From contig JAQFVV010000049.1 in NCBI GenBank assembly GCA_028023455.1, forward strand, positions 4,379,649 through 4,443,648: 64,000 nt of DNA. Reading direction: 5' to 3'. Made by a program: the position numbers and the translations under genes. Below the pieces are notes generated by a model. That model made no database searches. It was given only the letters and a program-made list of their open reading frames with translations, and was not told the DNA's origin. Source of the stretch: Epiperipatus broadwayi (taxonomy: Eukaryota > Onychophora > Udeonychophora > Euonychophora > Peripatidae). Below, in pieces: positions 1 through 11,167 of this stretch. How positions within the stretch are numbered: the stretch's first letter is position 1; every line of letters starts with the position of its first letter.

Positions 1-513
1 CATTTGTTCTATGGCCTTTTCTGCGACCGAATGCACAAAAAACAATTCTTTAACATTATCTCTATGAACGATGGGGTTCTCTCCTGGGTCTTCTTTGAAA
101 GTTTGAGTCTGTATTGAGGCTCCAGGGAATGGCATCTGTAAAGTCCTCATGCTAAGTTGAGGATTCATCATCCGTCCCATTTCCACTTTTAGTTTCATTT
201 GCCCAGTGGTCTGAACATCTTTTTCTGTATCTATATCTGCTTCTTCCACTGCTTCATAACTGGACTCATCCTCACCACTGTTGTTTTCCTTGCTGTCCAC
301 AACTTCTTTTGGTGTGGCCTGATCATCTTCATTTTCTATTTTTGGGTCTTCAGAGGGATTTATTTCTTGCTGAAGCTTTACATTTTCTAGATTTGAGTTG
401 GCTTGGATGCCATATGCTTCCTCGATCCTTACCAGCCTTTCCATCATCATCATCAGTACCTTTCGATCTTCTCTCATTTCTCTGAGGATCGTTTGTAAAG
501 TGTCTTTTCCCAT
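1..513 (-). CDS. Unidentified acidic, Met/Glu-rich protein, N-terminal part (runs off left edge)
   Basis: On the minus strand an ATG at 513-511, in good initiation context (AAAATGG), opens a frame of 171 codons with no stop before the window edge, so the gene is partial. An upstream in-frame TGA lies at 570-568. Residues 1 to about 35 are Met/Arg/Glu-rich and look helical (starts MGKDTLQTILREMRED, with four consecutive Met near residue 21). About residues 45-110 form a low-complexity acidic linker rich in Glu, Asp and Lys. The rest is mixed and less acidic. The block is clearly GC-richer than its surroundings and, unlike almost every other coding trace here, has no frameshift or stop. I recognise no domain. 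A helical N-terminus plus acidic linker would suit a retrotransposon Gag or a host nuclear protein, and neither is proved. Confidence 0.6.
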   Translation of the reverse strand, partial: MGKDTLQTILREMREDRKVLMMMMERLVRIEEAYGIQANSNLENVKLQQEINPSEDPKIENEDDQATPKEVVDSKENNSGEDESSYEAVEEADIDTEKDVQTTGQMKLKVEMGRMMNPQLSMRTLQMPFPGASIQTQTFKEDPGENPIVHRDNVKELFFVHSVAEKAIEQM

Positions 514-1259
514 TTTTGAAAATACGAAAATAATGTAATAAACAATCAATATAATGAACACTGCAGATCAACTTATAGTACTCTCTGTATGCTTAAAAAT
601 ATTTTTTTTCTTCAGTAATTTTAACTAGGTCTCTGACTACAGGTCCATTGTCCTAATCTTCACTAGCTGCTTCATATTATTTCCCCAATCTATGTAATCT
701 GCCTTTTTTTTTTAGTTTACCTACGTTTTCTTGGTTAGCTCTTTATTTTAACTGTTTGAGTGAGACATGTATTCAAAAATATAAAAAAACATTATTCACT
801 TTCCCTTTGTTCAGCTGTTGTGTTCTCCCATGTCTGAAAAAAAAACTATACAGTGATATACAAATATTATGTATTAGCAGATACAACAAATCATTCTGTA
901 TTGAACACACTTGGTTTTTTATTATGGCTATTGACCCACTACTGTGCTGACAATCAAATTTGCTGACAAATTTATTTATATGGGCGCCAGTGAGCAAAAT
1001 GAGATCAATAGGGCATGTGATATAACCCATTGAGCCCCAAACCACATATGATTGACTTAACCTTTAATAAAACAATTGAATTGATGATGAGTAATATTAT
1101 TTAAAAACAGCTAACGCGTTCATGACCTGAGTTTAAATATAGGAGTTTAAATATTACTAAGCATGAGGCTTCACACACACAAAGAAATGTCAAAATTAAT
1201 ATTACAAGAACTTTTATTGGTGATATTATTCTAAATCTTGCTAGCATGAAAGCGTGCAA
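514..1259. other. No gene seen
   Basis: AT-rich sequence upstream of the minus-strand reading frame, so any promoter or 5' UTR of that gene would lie here. I see no convincing TATA box, splice signal or repeat. Confidence 0.4.
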
Positions 1260-1440
1260 ACCATTTAAGCATTTTGCCAACTGCATCTGGCTGCTTGGTG
1301 TACACAAAGGGTCTTCACCTGCTTTGAGGTTACTCTAGAAATTATTATCATTAAAGCATAATGTCACACTGCATCGGACCGCTTGACAGATAATTCCCAG
1401 TTTGAAGGTCTTCGCCTTGCTTTGAGACTACTAAAAATAC
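1260..1440. repeat. Diverged two-copy duplication, ~110-bp period
   Basis: Two similar segments follow each other: one from about 1278 (ACTGCATCTGGCTGCTTGGT, then GGTCTTCACCTGCTTTGAGG) and one from about 1370 (ACTGCATCGGACCGCTTGAC, then GGTCTTCGCCTTGCTTTGAG). The order of matching blocks is the same in both. They may be two halves of an old dimeric repeat. No coding potential is seen. Confidence 0.5.
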
Positions 1441-1992
1441 GGAGCGAACATTTAATATATATGCTAGCAAGCAATACTTTGAAATTAAGACTTTTATGAT
1501 ATCATATTGGATATTTTATATTATAACAACTGAGATGAACAAAATTAATTTTGACACAGACAAAATATTTCATTTATTTTTACCCCAATGCTTTGATCTA
1601 TGGACTCTTACTACTTTGCTAACGATAATTTTTCTTACTGTCACGAACGCGTATAACACAAACGTATAATATATATATATATGGATATATAGTACACGTA
1701 TAACTAATTACACATATACTTAAATAATTATTCTAACAGTTTTTTTTGCATTTAAAAAAATCTTGAATACATTTAATTATAAGGAAGAGAATTAGAAAGT
1801 GATATTTTAATTTATTAAATCATTCCAGTTATGCATTATAAATTGCATAACTTTTTCAAATATATATAACATTCTACAAAAATATCACTTTAAACATTTA
1901 ATTTATTGAGATCTGACTACTAAAACCATAATTCTATCTACAGGGCATGTGTGGGGTTTATTAAGTCGAGCCACAATGATTGGGCAGCCAAA
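1441..1992. other. No gene seen
   Basis: AT-rich spacer with a short (AT)n run near 1671-1682. Nothing else supported. Confidence 0.4.
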
Positions 1993-2630
1993 AACTAACT
2001 TTTGAGGTCTTTGAGAGAGGTAGTCTCGAGACAGCACAGCAGTTGAGAGTAATTCAAACAAATTTGTTAAGAAGTTCACCAGTAAACCGCAATGTTGATG
2101 GGCTAAGTGCCAGGAGCTGGTCTCTGCCCTGCCAATTAGGATCTTCGTGCCGCTGACTGATCATGTGTTATGTGCTTCATAATTTCCAGCTTCCAATCTC
2201 CAAATTGACAATGCCTTGCAAATAACTTTCAAAATGTGCGCCTACGTTCGTCGGAAATATCAATCGGGAAAAGCCAAGCCGGATGAAGAAAGAAGAGTAA
2301 CTGTATTACATGAACTTTTAACTTTCTTCCGAGCTTAATGTTATCAATCAAATAAATGACATGTAAGTTTTTATCTTGTTTATAACGCTACTATTTAACC
2401 TGTCAGTAAATATTCTTTTCTTTTAATCCTCCGCTCTAGTCTTTAGAAATAATTCATAAAAATTGTAATTAATAGTAATAATGATTCAAATGAATGCATT
2501 TATATTTTTTTTGCTTATTCCATAAACAAACGATGCCAATAGTAATATTTCCCAACTCTGTGTAAAACTAGTGTATAATGATGATTAAGTTATTTACAAG
2601 AAATTCCGTTTTCTGAATTAAATATTCTTT
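1993..2630 (+). repeat. Left arm of large inverted duplication
   Basis: This segment matches the reverse complement of 3881-4527 along its whole length with few differences. Long exact blocks include the reverse complement of the CTACGTTCGTCGGAAATATC region and the CCTCCGCTCTAGTCTTTAGA region. The outer boundary is near CTAACTTTTGA (1995) and the inner boundary near AATTAAATATTCTTT (2615-2630). It is noticeably GC-richer and richer in CpG than the flanks. The arms are long and well conserved, so the duplication is recent compared with the decayed elements elsewhere. It could be a long-TIR foldback transposon or an inverted segmental duplication of a gene 3' end. Confidence 0.8.
2234..2338 (+). 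CDS. 34-codon ORF conserved in both arms; possible terminal exon
   Basis: The ATG at 2234 opens a 34-residue basic peptide ending at TAA 2336-2338. The frame is open further back to a TAA at 2180-2182, giving 51 open codons. A splice-acceptor-like TTTCCAG ends at 2189, so the ORF may really be a 3'-terminal exon starting at 2190. A polyadenylation-type AATAAA follows at 2351-2356. The peptide is charged in the middle (KAKPDEERR) and ends in LHELLTFFRA. The opposite arm keeps the same frame with two amino-acid changes, two silent changes and no indel. I know no family for it. A short frame shared by two copies of one recent duplication is only weak evidence of coding. Confidence 0.35.
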   Translation: MCAYVRRKYQSGKAKPDEERRVTVLHELLTFFRA

Positions 2631-3880
2631 CATATTCCGAGTTGGTAAATGTTAACTCACTTTATTATTCTATGTTAAGTTGTCATATAATTGTAATCTA
2701 AGGTTCAATCTTAAATATATAAAATGATTTCGAGTATTATATTAATGTCATATATGAAATAAGAAATACCTCACTGTATAATTTGATACTATCGCTACCG
2801 CCTGTCAACCTGGAGGGTTAGGGGTTTCAGAGTAAAATTAATCAATTATTGTTTTCACAGTCAGTTTAATTCTGCTATGTTTATTGGGATAAGGATCTCA
2901 GCCTGTGGCGTAGAAATAGACGAATAGATTCCAGGTTTTGTATAATTTCTTTTAAAAATCCACTTCAAGTACTCGTCCTTCATGTTTGTGGCAATGCCTT
3001 TCCTTCGCTGAAGTTAGCGTCTCGCCATACTACCATTGGGGAAAGAAAGCAGTTTCTTTCCCAGGTAATCTCTTGGATCACCGGGGTCGACATGATCTCG
3101 ACTGGTTGTAGTGTCCCGGAATTACTTGGGGGCATTAAGCCTTGTCAAAGTACAAGCCGCCCGGTATTCTGTTGATGCACCGCAAGTGATTACTGTAGGG
3201 CTCTTGAATCCAGGCAGCCACCAGTACATCTATCTCCTATGTCGTATTTATATGAAACCACCTCCAACTGTTCGTCTACGTAACGGCTCGAGTTTTATTC
3301 GAATAAAATAAGTTAATAAATAATCTTTAGATAAATATTTTTTTTCAATGCTCAAATACTCTGATTCTCTTAGCCATCCCTCAATCATTTAACTACACAG
3401 CTATTGGCATGAGTTTGGTCACCAGATAAAATGAGTACTAAAGACTAGTAGCCAAATACAAGAGGATTCATGAAAGTCTTACCGTACTGTTGCATACTAT
3501 GTTATATGCTTATATTTCTATTTTCTTATTAAACAATTTATTTAATCTAATTTTGTGTCCTTCACCTTATTACTCTCCAAGTCTATTTAACCATTTTCTG
3601 TCTGTATTGGCAACTTAAATATATACGTTACATGAATGACCGTTCCAGTATCTAGAGTCTAATAAATCTATATATCATTAACTGTTAGAATTTAGTCTAT
3701 GTTCTGAGCTGAGCTAGAAAAGGGATAACCCCGTGCTGTTATAGAGTCATCATCGGTTAGTCATACCGGGGTTTGGGTTTGAATTCAGTTGGCGTTTGGA
3801 ATGTATTCTTAAACGTGGACTGGGTTTGAACTCGGGTACTGTGTATGAGTAAGCGTGGTGGATTTATACCGGTACAGTTA
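2631..3880. other. Spacer of the large inverted duplication
   Basis: The 1.25-kb spacer is AT-rich at both ends with a GC-rich, structured block at about 2960-3290. That block contains a perfect 10-bp hairpin (GGGAAAGAAA/TTTCTTTCCC, 3039-3062) and a partial palindrome around GGGGTCGACATGATCTCGAC near 3081-3101. No transposase-like frame is seen. A 66-codon frame at 3111-3311 crosses the block and has no recognisable domain. Two GGGTTTGAAxTC motifs near 3775 and 3829 resemble a pol III B box but have no matching A box at the right distance. Confidence 0.5.
3039..3062. repeat. Perfect 10-bp hairpin, 4-nt loop
   Basis: GGGAAAGAAA (3039-3048), loop GCAG, then TTTCTTTCCC (3053-3062). It sits in the GC-rich block of the spacer. 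Function unknown. Confidence 0.7.
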
Positions 3881-4527
3881 AAAGAATATTTAATTCAGAA
3901 AATGAAATTTACTTTTAAAATAACTTGATCATTATTGTACACTAGTTTTACACAGAGTTGGGAAATATTACTATTGGCATCGTTTGTTTATGGAATACGC
4001 AACACAAAAAAAATATAAATGCATTCATTTAAATTATTATTACTCTTAATTACAATTTTTATAAATTATTTCTAAAGACTAGAGCGGAGGATTAAAAGAA
4101 AAGAAAATTTACTGACAGGTTAAACAATAGCATTATAAACAACATAAAAACTTACATGTACTTTATTTGATTGATAACATTAAGCTCGGGAGAAAGTTAA
4201 AAGTTCGTGTAACACAGTTACTCTTCTTTCTTCATCCGGCTTGGCTTTTCCCGATTGATATTTCCGACGAACGTAGGCGCGCATATTGAAAGTTATTTGC
4301 AAGGCATTGTCAATTTGGAGATTGGAAGCTGGAAACTATGAAGCACAAACAACATGATCAGTCAGCGGCACGAAGATTCAATTTGGCAGGGCAGAGATCA
4401 GCTCCTGGCACTTAGCCCATCAACATTGCGGTTTACAGGTGAGCTTCTTAACAAAGTTCTAGGAATTACTCTAGCAGCTGCAGTCTTGTCTTAAGACTAC
4501 CTCTTTCAACCACGTCAAAAGTTAGAA
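3881..4527 (-). repeat. Right arm of large inverted duplication
   Basis: Reverse-complement partner of 1993-2630. The inner boundary is near AAAGAATATTTAATTCAGAA (3881-3900) and the outer boundary near GTCAAAAGTTAG (4514-4525). Small differences are scattered, with one short insertion (GTGTTGCG-like) near 3990-4000. The outer end lies only about 36 bp from the start of the next LTR-like repeat. Confidence 0.8.
4180..4284 (-). CDS. Right-arm copy of the 34-codon ORF
   Basis: Minus-strand ATG at 4284-4282, stop TAA at 4182-4180. Same length and frame as the left-arm copy. Residue 2 is Arg instead of Cys, and residue 32 is Ser instead of Phe. The upstream TTTCCAG acceptor-like sequence and the downstream AATAAA (reverse complement at 4162-4167) are also preserved. 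Two replacement and two silent changes do not separate selection from simple youth of the duplication. Confidence 0.35.
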   Translation of the reverse strand: MRAYVRRKYQSGKAKPDEERRVTVLHELLTFSRA

Positions 4528-4562
4528 CAAGTATTCGATCCTAGCTTCAATACACAATTGTT

Positions 4563-5037
4563 TGTTCAATGTTTGATGGTTTATATATGTCTGTATCTAA
4601 ATGGGAGAGTATATTCATATCAGTATGATGAGTTAGGAATCAATCTCAGAACAAGTTCATCTCTGAAAGCCACATCTCATAATTATTGTATAGAAAGATT
4701 ATTCACTTAGGGTTTAAACCAAAAGGTCATTCCTTCATTGTTATCATTACATAAGTAGTTATATTTAGGAATAGGATCTAAAATTACTATTCCTTTTTAT
4801 TATTGTAATAAAGGTAGCATTGATGTCTATCCCATATAGAACATATGTTTGTGTAAGTACTAGGAGACATGTGAGTCAAAGAAATGTTGTATTTATCAAT
4901 TTATACGTGCATAAAATAATACTCAAGTTTATTAAGGTCAGGGTTATTAGTATGGCAAATGCGCTATGTTATCTGTGAATATATTGACACTATGATGTAT
5001 AAAGTTTAAAGGACTTTGTTAAAGAAATAAATTGCAT
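4563..5037 (+). repeat. Left direct repeat (putative 5' LTR)
   Basis: Starts TGTTCAATG and ends near TTGCA. It shares ordered blocks with 7651-8152: CATATCAGTNTGATGAGTTAG, TATTGTAATAAAGNTAGCAT, TACTAGGAGACATGT and ACTATGATGTATAAA. An internal AATAAA lies in the TTGTAATAAAGGTAG block. Many small differences indicate an old insertion. Confidence 0.65.
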
Positions 5038-5207
5038 TTCAATTAAAGATTACACTTTGTAAATAAAATATTGTTATATGACTTGCTAATTTTTTAAATG
5101 TAAAGTATTATATTAATTATAATTTTTTGTTTACCCAAAGTGTGAGCACATAACTCCCATTTGCCTGAGTTAAACAAATGATATGATTAACCAGACAATA
5201 TTTTTTT

Positions 5208-6490
5208 TTGATATATTATAATTATATTACAAAACAAGAAAACAACAACAAAAAAGAACAAATCATATTGTGCCATGAAGAAGCCAAAGAAGTGTATGGA
5301 GTGCTTTGGGGTGTTTCAGAGGACAATTTAGCACTATTGGTGGTGTATCCAGTTATACATGTATTGTATATAAGTTTATTATATTTAGAAATTTTGAAGA
5401 TTACAAAATGGACAATTAAAATAAAGAGAATGAAGAACAGCAGGAAATAATGAAAGCAAATATTTTTGTAACTAGCTGTGAAGAAAGTAGTTTAGAATCT
5501 TTGTACAATGTCCATCCAGATAGTGATTTATACAAAGAAACAAACCATAAAGACATTAATGAAGAAATACAAATACATAAAAATATTGTGGCATCCTCAC
5601 AATTAGACATGATGCAGATGATTAACACTGTATTTAAACAAATAAAATTGAGTTTAATGGAGCATAACCAAAAGCAAATGGAACAAATGAACCAAACTAT
5701 AGAAAAAAAAGTTAATCAAAACCAAATGGAGTGTAATCAAAAGCAAATGGAGCAAATACACAAAACTATAAAAAATAATCATGAAAATAATCAAAAACAA
5801 ATGGAGCAAATAAACCAAATTATACAAAATTATCAAAAGAATAATAAAAAAGAACTGAAGCAAATTAAATATTGAAAAATAATCATAAAGCTAAACAAAA
5901 ACAGATGGATAATTTTTGCAAACCATTAAATTAGAGCAAAAATTAGATGATTCAAAACATATAGATGATGACCAAAAGAGTAAAAAAATACAAACTGAAG
6001 AGGGAACAATGGATCAAATCATGGACAATGAACAAGCTCAATTGCTTTTAAAATCAGAAAATGAACCAAAAATACATATGAACATTAAAATGAATCTGAA
6101 TCAAAATTATTTGAGGAATTTGTACAAATTGAATACAAACATGTTTAAATAAAAGCACAGAAATCAGAAGGTAAACCTGAACTAAAATAAATAGGTAATA
6201 ATAAAGCACAATTTCTAGAAAAAATTGAAAACAAACAGAAACTACTAAACCTAAACATCCAAATACATGAGGATAGGCATGAAAGCTCAAACTAAAGCTA
6301 TATGAAGCAACCAAATGTGATATACAATATCAAGTGCCATGCATAATCTTACAGATTGATGCAAAAATACAAACAAAAATAGAGTAAAGTTTACTTTACC
6401 CACAAAATGAAATGAAATCATCGTTAACACACAAACTATAAATAAAGACTTCCTGCTCATAATGAAAAAGCCTAACAGGATCAACAAAGT
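5208..6490 (+). pseudogene. Gag-like coiled-coil protein, decayed
   Basis: Two frames abut: an 80-codon frame (5208-5450) whose TAA overlaps the next ATG (TAATG), then a 141-codon frame (5450-5875). The second protein carries the heptamer NQKQMEQ three times, at residues 73-79, 96-102 and 114-120, spaced 23 and 18 residues, and is predicted by eye to be a long amphipathic coiled coil. After the stop at 5873-5875 the same Lys/Gln/Asn-rich style continues in shifted frames to about 6490, so the original protein was longer. Such N-terminal coiled coils occur in Gag proteins that multimerise around RNA. No zinc knuckle is visible. Assignment rests on composition, repeat pattern and position between direct repeats. 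Confidence 0.45.
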
Positions 6491-6548
6491 ATTAAATCTA
6501 TGTGTTATATATATATATATATCGCATTTACACAGAGATTTTATTCAA

Positions 6549-6647
6549 CTTAAATTTTACTTACAACTGGGAAGAAATAGAACACAATTTTATCCCTAAA
6601 TTTTACTTACAACTAGGAAGAAATAAAACACAATTTTGTCCCACACC
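6549..6647 (+). repeat. Two-copy tandem repeat, ~48 bp
   Basis: AAATTTTACTTACAACTGGG plus about 28 bp is followed directly by a second, slightly diverged copy (AAATTTTACTTACAACTAGG). It lies inside the interior of the LTR-like element. Confidence 0.75.
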
Positions 6648-7650
6648 AATTGCTTCTTTCCACAGTTTCTCTAAAAGAAAAAGCCTCCAGGTAAACTTTA
6701 TTATCAAACTACATGTGAACAATCTTATGAACAATGGGTGAATAACCAGTTTATAAAACACCCAATGGACATCCAAAAAGAACTTTTAATAAGTGCAATC
6801 ATTTTTTGTTGATGTTTTTGTTTTTAAATTCAAGAATATTAAATGAACACTTCAATAAATAAAAACTCAAGAAATTTTTTTTCTATAATTATTTCTGTGC
6901 AAATTTGTTTTTTCAAAAAAGAAATAAAATGATATTCAAGAAAAGAAATTAAGTTTTGAATATAAAATCAGTTTTTTCTTCTTTTCTTTAATAAGAAGAA
7001 ACTACTACTTCACACAAATCTATGACTTGTGAATAACAAAGAAGAACAGCATTAACAGTTAGCTAAATCTAATCTGGAACATGTTTGAATCATATTTTGA
7101 ATAACTATGGCTGAACTGAAGAATTAAAGAATTAACGCTTATTTAAAAAACAAATAGAAATAACAAGACTATATTAAATATCATGGTAAACAGACTTTTA
7201 GTATTTTCCAGAAAAGAAGTAAATGACAATTATTTTGTTATGATGAGTCCTATTTAAAGAGTGATTTGTATTTTATTTTAATAATTTGAATTTGTAAACA
7301 AAGCTTATTATCTGAGTATTATTTTTTAAAAAAATGTCAATTAAAAAAAAAAAAGAAATGAATTTGTAATAATTTTTCTTTCTTTGTTAAATTATTTTTT
7401 TAAAAGAAAAATATAATTATGTATCACATATGTATGTTAAGTTATAAATTTTTATAACTTATTAATAAGAGGAAAGGTAAAGAATTAATGATAATCATGT
7501 AAATACAATGTACACACATAAATGTCTAGGTCACAAATAACTGTAATTAACAGTGTGCTTATTTCCATTAGTTTCATTCATTCATAGTTAAACTCATATA
7601 TGATAACTGAAAATTGGATTTTATATACATGGATTTATATATATTTTATT

Positions 7651-8152
7651 TGTTCAATGGTTACTAGTTTACATATGTTTGCATCCATATGGAAAAATAT
7701 ATTCATATCAGTTTGATGAGTTAGAGATCGATCTCAGAATGAGTCATCCATATATAAATTGTTGTATTAGAATAGGTATAGGATCAAAAAGATGACTTCT
7801 TATAATTATTATATTGAAGGTTTATTGAGCTTAGTTTGAACCAAAAGTCCATCATTTTATATTTATTATTATGTAAGTGGTTATGTTTAAAAATATAATC
7901 TAAAGAAGACCCTTATGATTATTGTAATAAAGATAGCATTGATGTCTACCCCATATATAACATATGTATATGTAAATACTAGGAGACATGTAAGTCAAAG
8001 AAATGTTATATTTATGAATTCATACATGTGTAGAATTATATTTAAGTTTATTGAAGAGAGGGATATAGGCATGACAAATGTGGCATTGTCTATAAATATA
8101 TGGATACTATGATGTATAAAAATTAAAAGATTTATTAAAGTTACTTTGCATG
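7651..8152 (+). repeat. Right direct repeat (putative 3' LTR)
   Basis: Counterpart of 4563-5037, starting TGTTCAATGG and ending near TTTGCA. The 65-codon frame inside it (7915-8112) is a by-product of the repeat and not a gene. Confidence 0.65.
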
Positions 8153-8912
8153 TGTATGATTACTTGGTATATCATCATTTGCTGGAAGTAACTTATGATC
8201 TTCATGGTTTAGCCTGGCATTACAAATGGAGCTGCATAATGGTTACATTATTATATTGAATTAGATATTGTTTTAAATGCATGTGTTAGTTTATTTCTTG
8301 ATGCTTAAAGCCAAGTGATACACATGTAATTGATATAAATAAAAAAACTAAAAAAATGCAAAATTTTGAAATAAGTTAGTCTGATCATTACAGTATAAAG
8401 ATGTACTGATTATCCCTATATAATAGCTTCTTAGTTATTTTAACAAATTTTTGTCTGTTAAACATAATTAATCAGAAATTCAAAATATATGGTTAATACA
8501 TAACCTTCAGTTTAAAAAAAAAAGGGATATAATTGTTTTCTAAAAAATATTTATTACTAAAAATTAACTTCCAAATAATTAAAATAAAAATAATTGAAAG
8601 ACAATAAAAATTTTTTATAAAATTAAAAGAGGCTTATATTTTTAACTTTAATAGAATATTTTTTTCTACAATTTAAGTTTATTTATTAAAAAAACATATT
8701 TTAATAAAAACATAAAATTTATATTATGTTTCATATTAATAAAAATATTTTTGAAATTAAAAAAAGAATCTATGAAAATCTTATCTTTTTTTAAGCACAG
8801 TGTAAATAATACTCAACTAATTCTCAAGTTGTCATATGCAGTTTTATTGACAATTACAGCTGCCATCTAGAAACAGAAACATAAATTAAAACATAAAATT
8901 ATTAGTGTTAAT
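8153..8912. other. No gene seen
   Basis: Very AT-rich sequence with runs of A and T. No motif found. Confidence 0.4.
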
Positions 8913-9599
8913 TCATCATCATCATTGTCAATTATTATCAATCCACTGCAGGATAAAGATCTCTCTATGTTCAATCTATGTTCTCTGATCTCTAGCCTCT
9001 CTTCTCCACATCACTCCTGCACACTTTCTTATTTAATTCATCCATCCCTTTAGTGGTCACTTTCTGGGTATTTTACAATCTCTTAAAACCCAGTTTAAAA
9101 TTTTAATTTTCCATCTATTCTTATCTCTTCTAGCAATATGTCCAGCCCAACTCCACTTCAAACTTTTAATTTTTTCAATGATGTCAGTAATATATGTTTG
9201 TTCTATTAACCATGTGTTGCATTTTCATCTCTTCTTGTTAATTCTAACATGCATCACTCCATACTTCTTTGGATGATCTGAAGTCTCTGTATTGCTTTTT
9301 TATTAAGTGCCCAAGTCTCAGATCCATAAATAAGAACTGGTAAAATACACTTATTAAAAACCTTTCTTTTCGAACACATAGGCATATTTCAAATTTTAAT
9401 ATTAAGTTATTTCTACTAAAAGCACTCCAACCAAGTTTAATTCTGATTAATTTTATCCATTATATTTCTATCTGTATTAATAATCTGATCAAGATATTTG
9501 TAGTTGTTGGTTTCTTTTAACTCATCATAGTTAATCTTTATTTTCATCTTTTGAGAAAATCCATTGAACATTATTTTAGTCTTTTTAAGATTTTAAAAT

Positions 9600-10480
9600 T
9601 TACTTTCTTACTTTTATCTGATAGCTCTTGCCACATTTCCTGAAGCTCTGAGACATTATCTGCAAAATCTAAATAACTTGAATAATCTTTGTTTACTTTT
9701 ACTTCTTTAGCTTCCCATTTTTAATTCACAAAATACTTGCAGCAACAATGCTGTAAAAAGTTTTGGAGATATGGAGTCACCCTGTCTTACACCCTTTTCT
9801 ATGTTAACTTTCTTTGTATATAATCCAAATGTTGCTTTTGCATTTTTATAAATATTCTTCAGTATATGACAATATCCTAAGTCTACATCTGGATGATCCA
9901 ATGCTTTAATCATTGAAAAAATGCTTATAGAATCAAATGCCTTTTCATAGTCTACAAATCCAAACAGTAATGACAATTCATATTCATTAGTTGTTTCTAT
10001 AATTTTTATCAATACCTGGATATGATCTACTGAACTACAACCACTTTTAAATTCAGCTCCTTCTTTTGGTTGGTTGAAATCCAATGTTCTCTGTAGACGA
10101 ATTGTAATTTTCTTGGTAAAAATTTTGTAAAAAAGTGATAAAAGACTAATAGATCTGTAATTTCTAATATCTCCTTAATCATCTTTTGTAAATATTAATA
10201 TTAATACTGCATTTTTCCAATTTTCTGGTACATCTTTATCATTTAGACATTTGGTATATTACTTTGCCAATTTTTTTTCTATTTCTTCATTTGTTTTTTT
10301 TAATATATTGATTATAATTTTTTTATTACCTGGAGCTTTTCCCTTGTTCATAAACATAATTGCATGTCTCATTTCTTCATTTAAAATCCTGAACAATTCA
10401 GAAGGTATAATAGATGTAGGAGATACTTGTTCTTTATTACTATATACTTCCTGATAGAACTTTTCTACCCATTTCATGAT
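9600..10480 (-). pseudogene. RTE reverse transcriptase domain, broken
   Basis: The frame at 10477-10259 contains the pre-RT motif KGKAPG. The frame at 10084-9707 contains FVDYEKAFDS (RT motif A) and KGVRQGDSISPKLFTA (motif B), both diagnostic for RTE-type enzymes. The catalytic loop follows near 9666-9655 and reads FADN, where active enzymes have FADD, so one metal-binding Asp is lost. The two frames are separated by frameshifts around 10085-10250. The enzyme would have copied the element's RNA at a nicked genomic target. Confidence 0.85.
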
Positions 10481-11167
10481 GTCATCATTCTTTTTAGTAA
10501 TAGTTTCATTTTTTTTCTTATTGCAGATATAAGTTCCCTACCGATACTAAAACAGTGTTTTACACTCTTTAGATTTTTATTCCTTTCTACAGATTTTCTT
10601 GCTAATTCACAATTATGCTTTCTTATATCATTATCAATTCTTTTTCACACCATTTTACAAAATTTGAGTTTTTCAATCCTTCTTAATGTGACATTTTTCT
10701 ATAATCATCATATTATTCCTTTTCTTCATAAATTGTTTAATCTCATTAGAAATATTATTGGACAATTAATGCTTTTTTCTACTAGCCATCTTTGTTGCAG
10801 TTTTTTAAAGTATATCAGTTATTTTCCTATTAATTTCATTCACATCTGAATCATGTTGAACATCTGCTAATATTTGAAAACAATTTGCAAGTTCTAACTT
10901 AAATTCATTAGAATGTTTCTGAAGATTAGGAATATCAACTGTAAAAATTGTTTTTCTTAATAATTTTTGTCTCTATAGTTTTGCATTAACATGTATCTAA
11001 CATCTTATTAATAGATTATCACTTCCTGTGTTGAATTTATTAAGGTCATTACAATCTTAAAATATATATTTTCTGTTAATCGAAATATCCATTTCCTTTT
11101 AAAAAAATTTTTCCAAAAAAACAATTCATATTATAAAGTTTTTCTTTTTCTAGAAATTCCACAAGAC

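Larger units (their letters stand above)
4563..8152 (+). mobile_element. Candidate non-autonomous LTR retrotransposon, Gag-like ORF only
   Basis: Two direct repeats of about 0.5 kb flank a 2.6-kb interior. The only coding trace inside is a coiled-coil, Gln/Asn/Met-rich protein of the kind seen at the start of some Gag proteins. No protease, reverse transcriptase, RNase H or integrase motif is visible between 6.4 and 7.6 kb. I could not find a convincing primer-binding site after the left repeat or a polypurine tract before the right one, so the LTR reading is an inference from repeat geometry and the Gag-like content. The alternative is a chance pair of dispersed repeats. Confidence 0.5.

Noticed and set aside
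3740-3850. Possible tRNA-like element with two GGGTTTGAAxTC B-box-like motifs
   Set aside because: No A box at the right spacing and no foldable tRNA; the two motifs may be a short internal duplication.
10427-10849. 140-codon plus-strand frame, Phe/Leu-rich
   Set aside because: Antisense shadow of the RTE coding region on the minus strand; hydrophobic only because the sense strand is Lys/Glu/Asn-rich.
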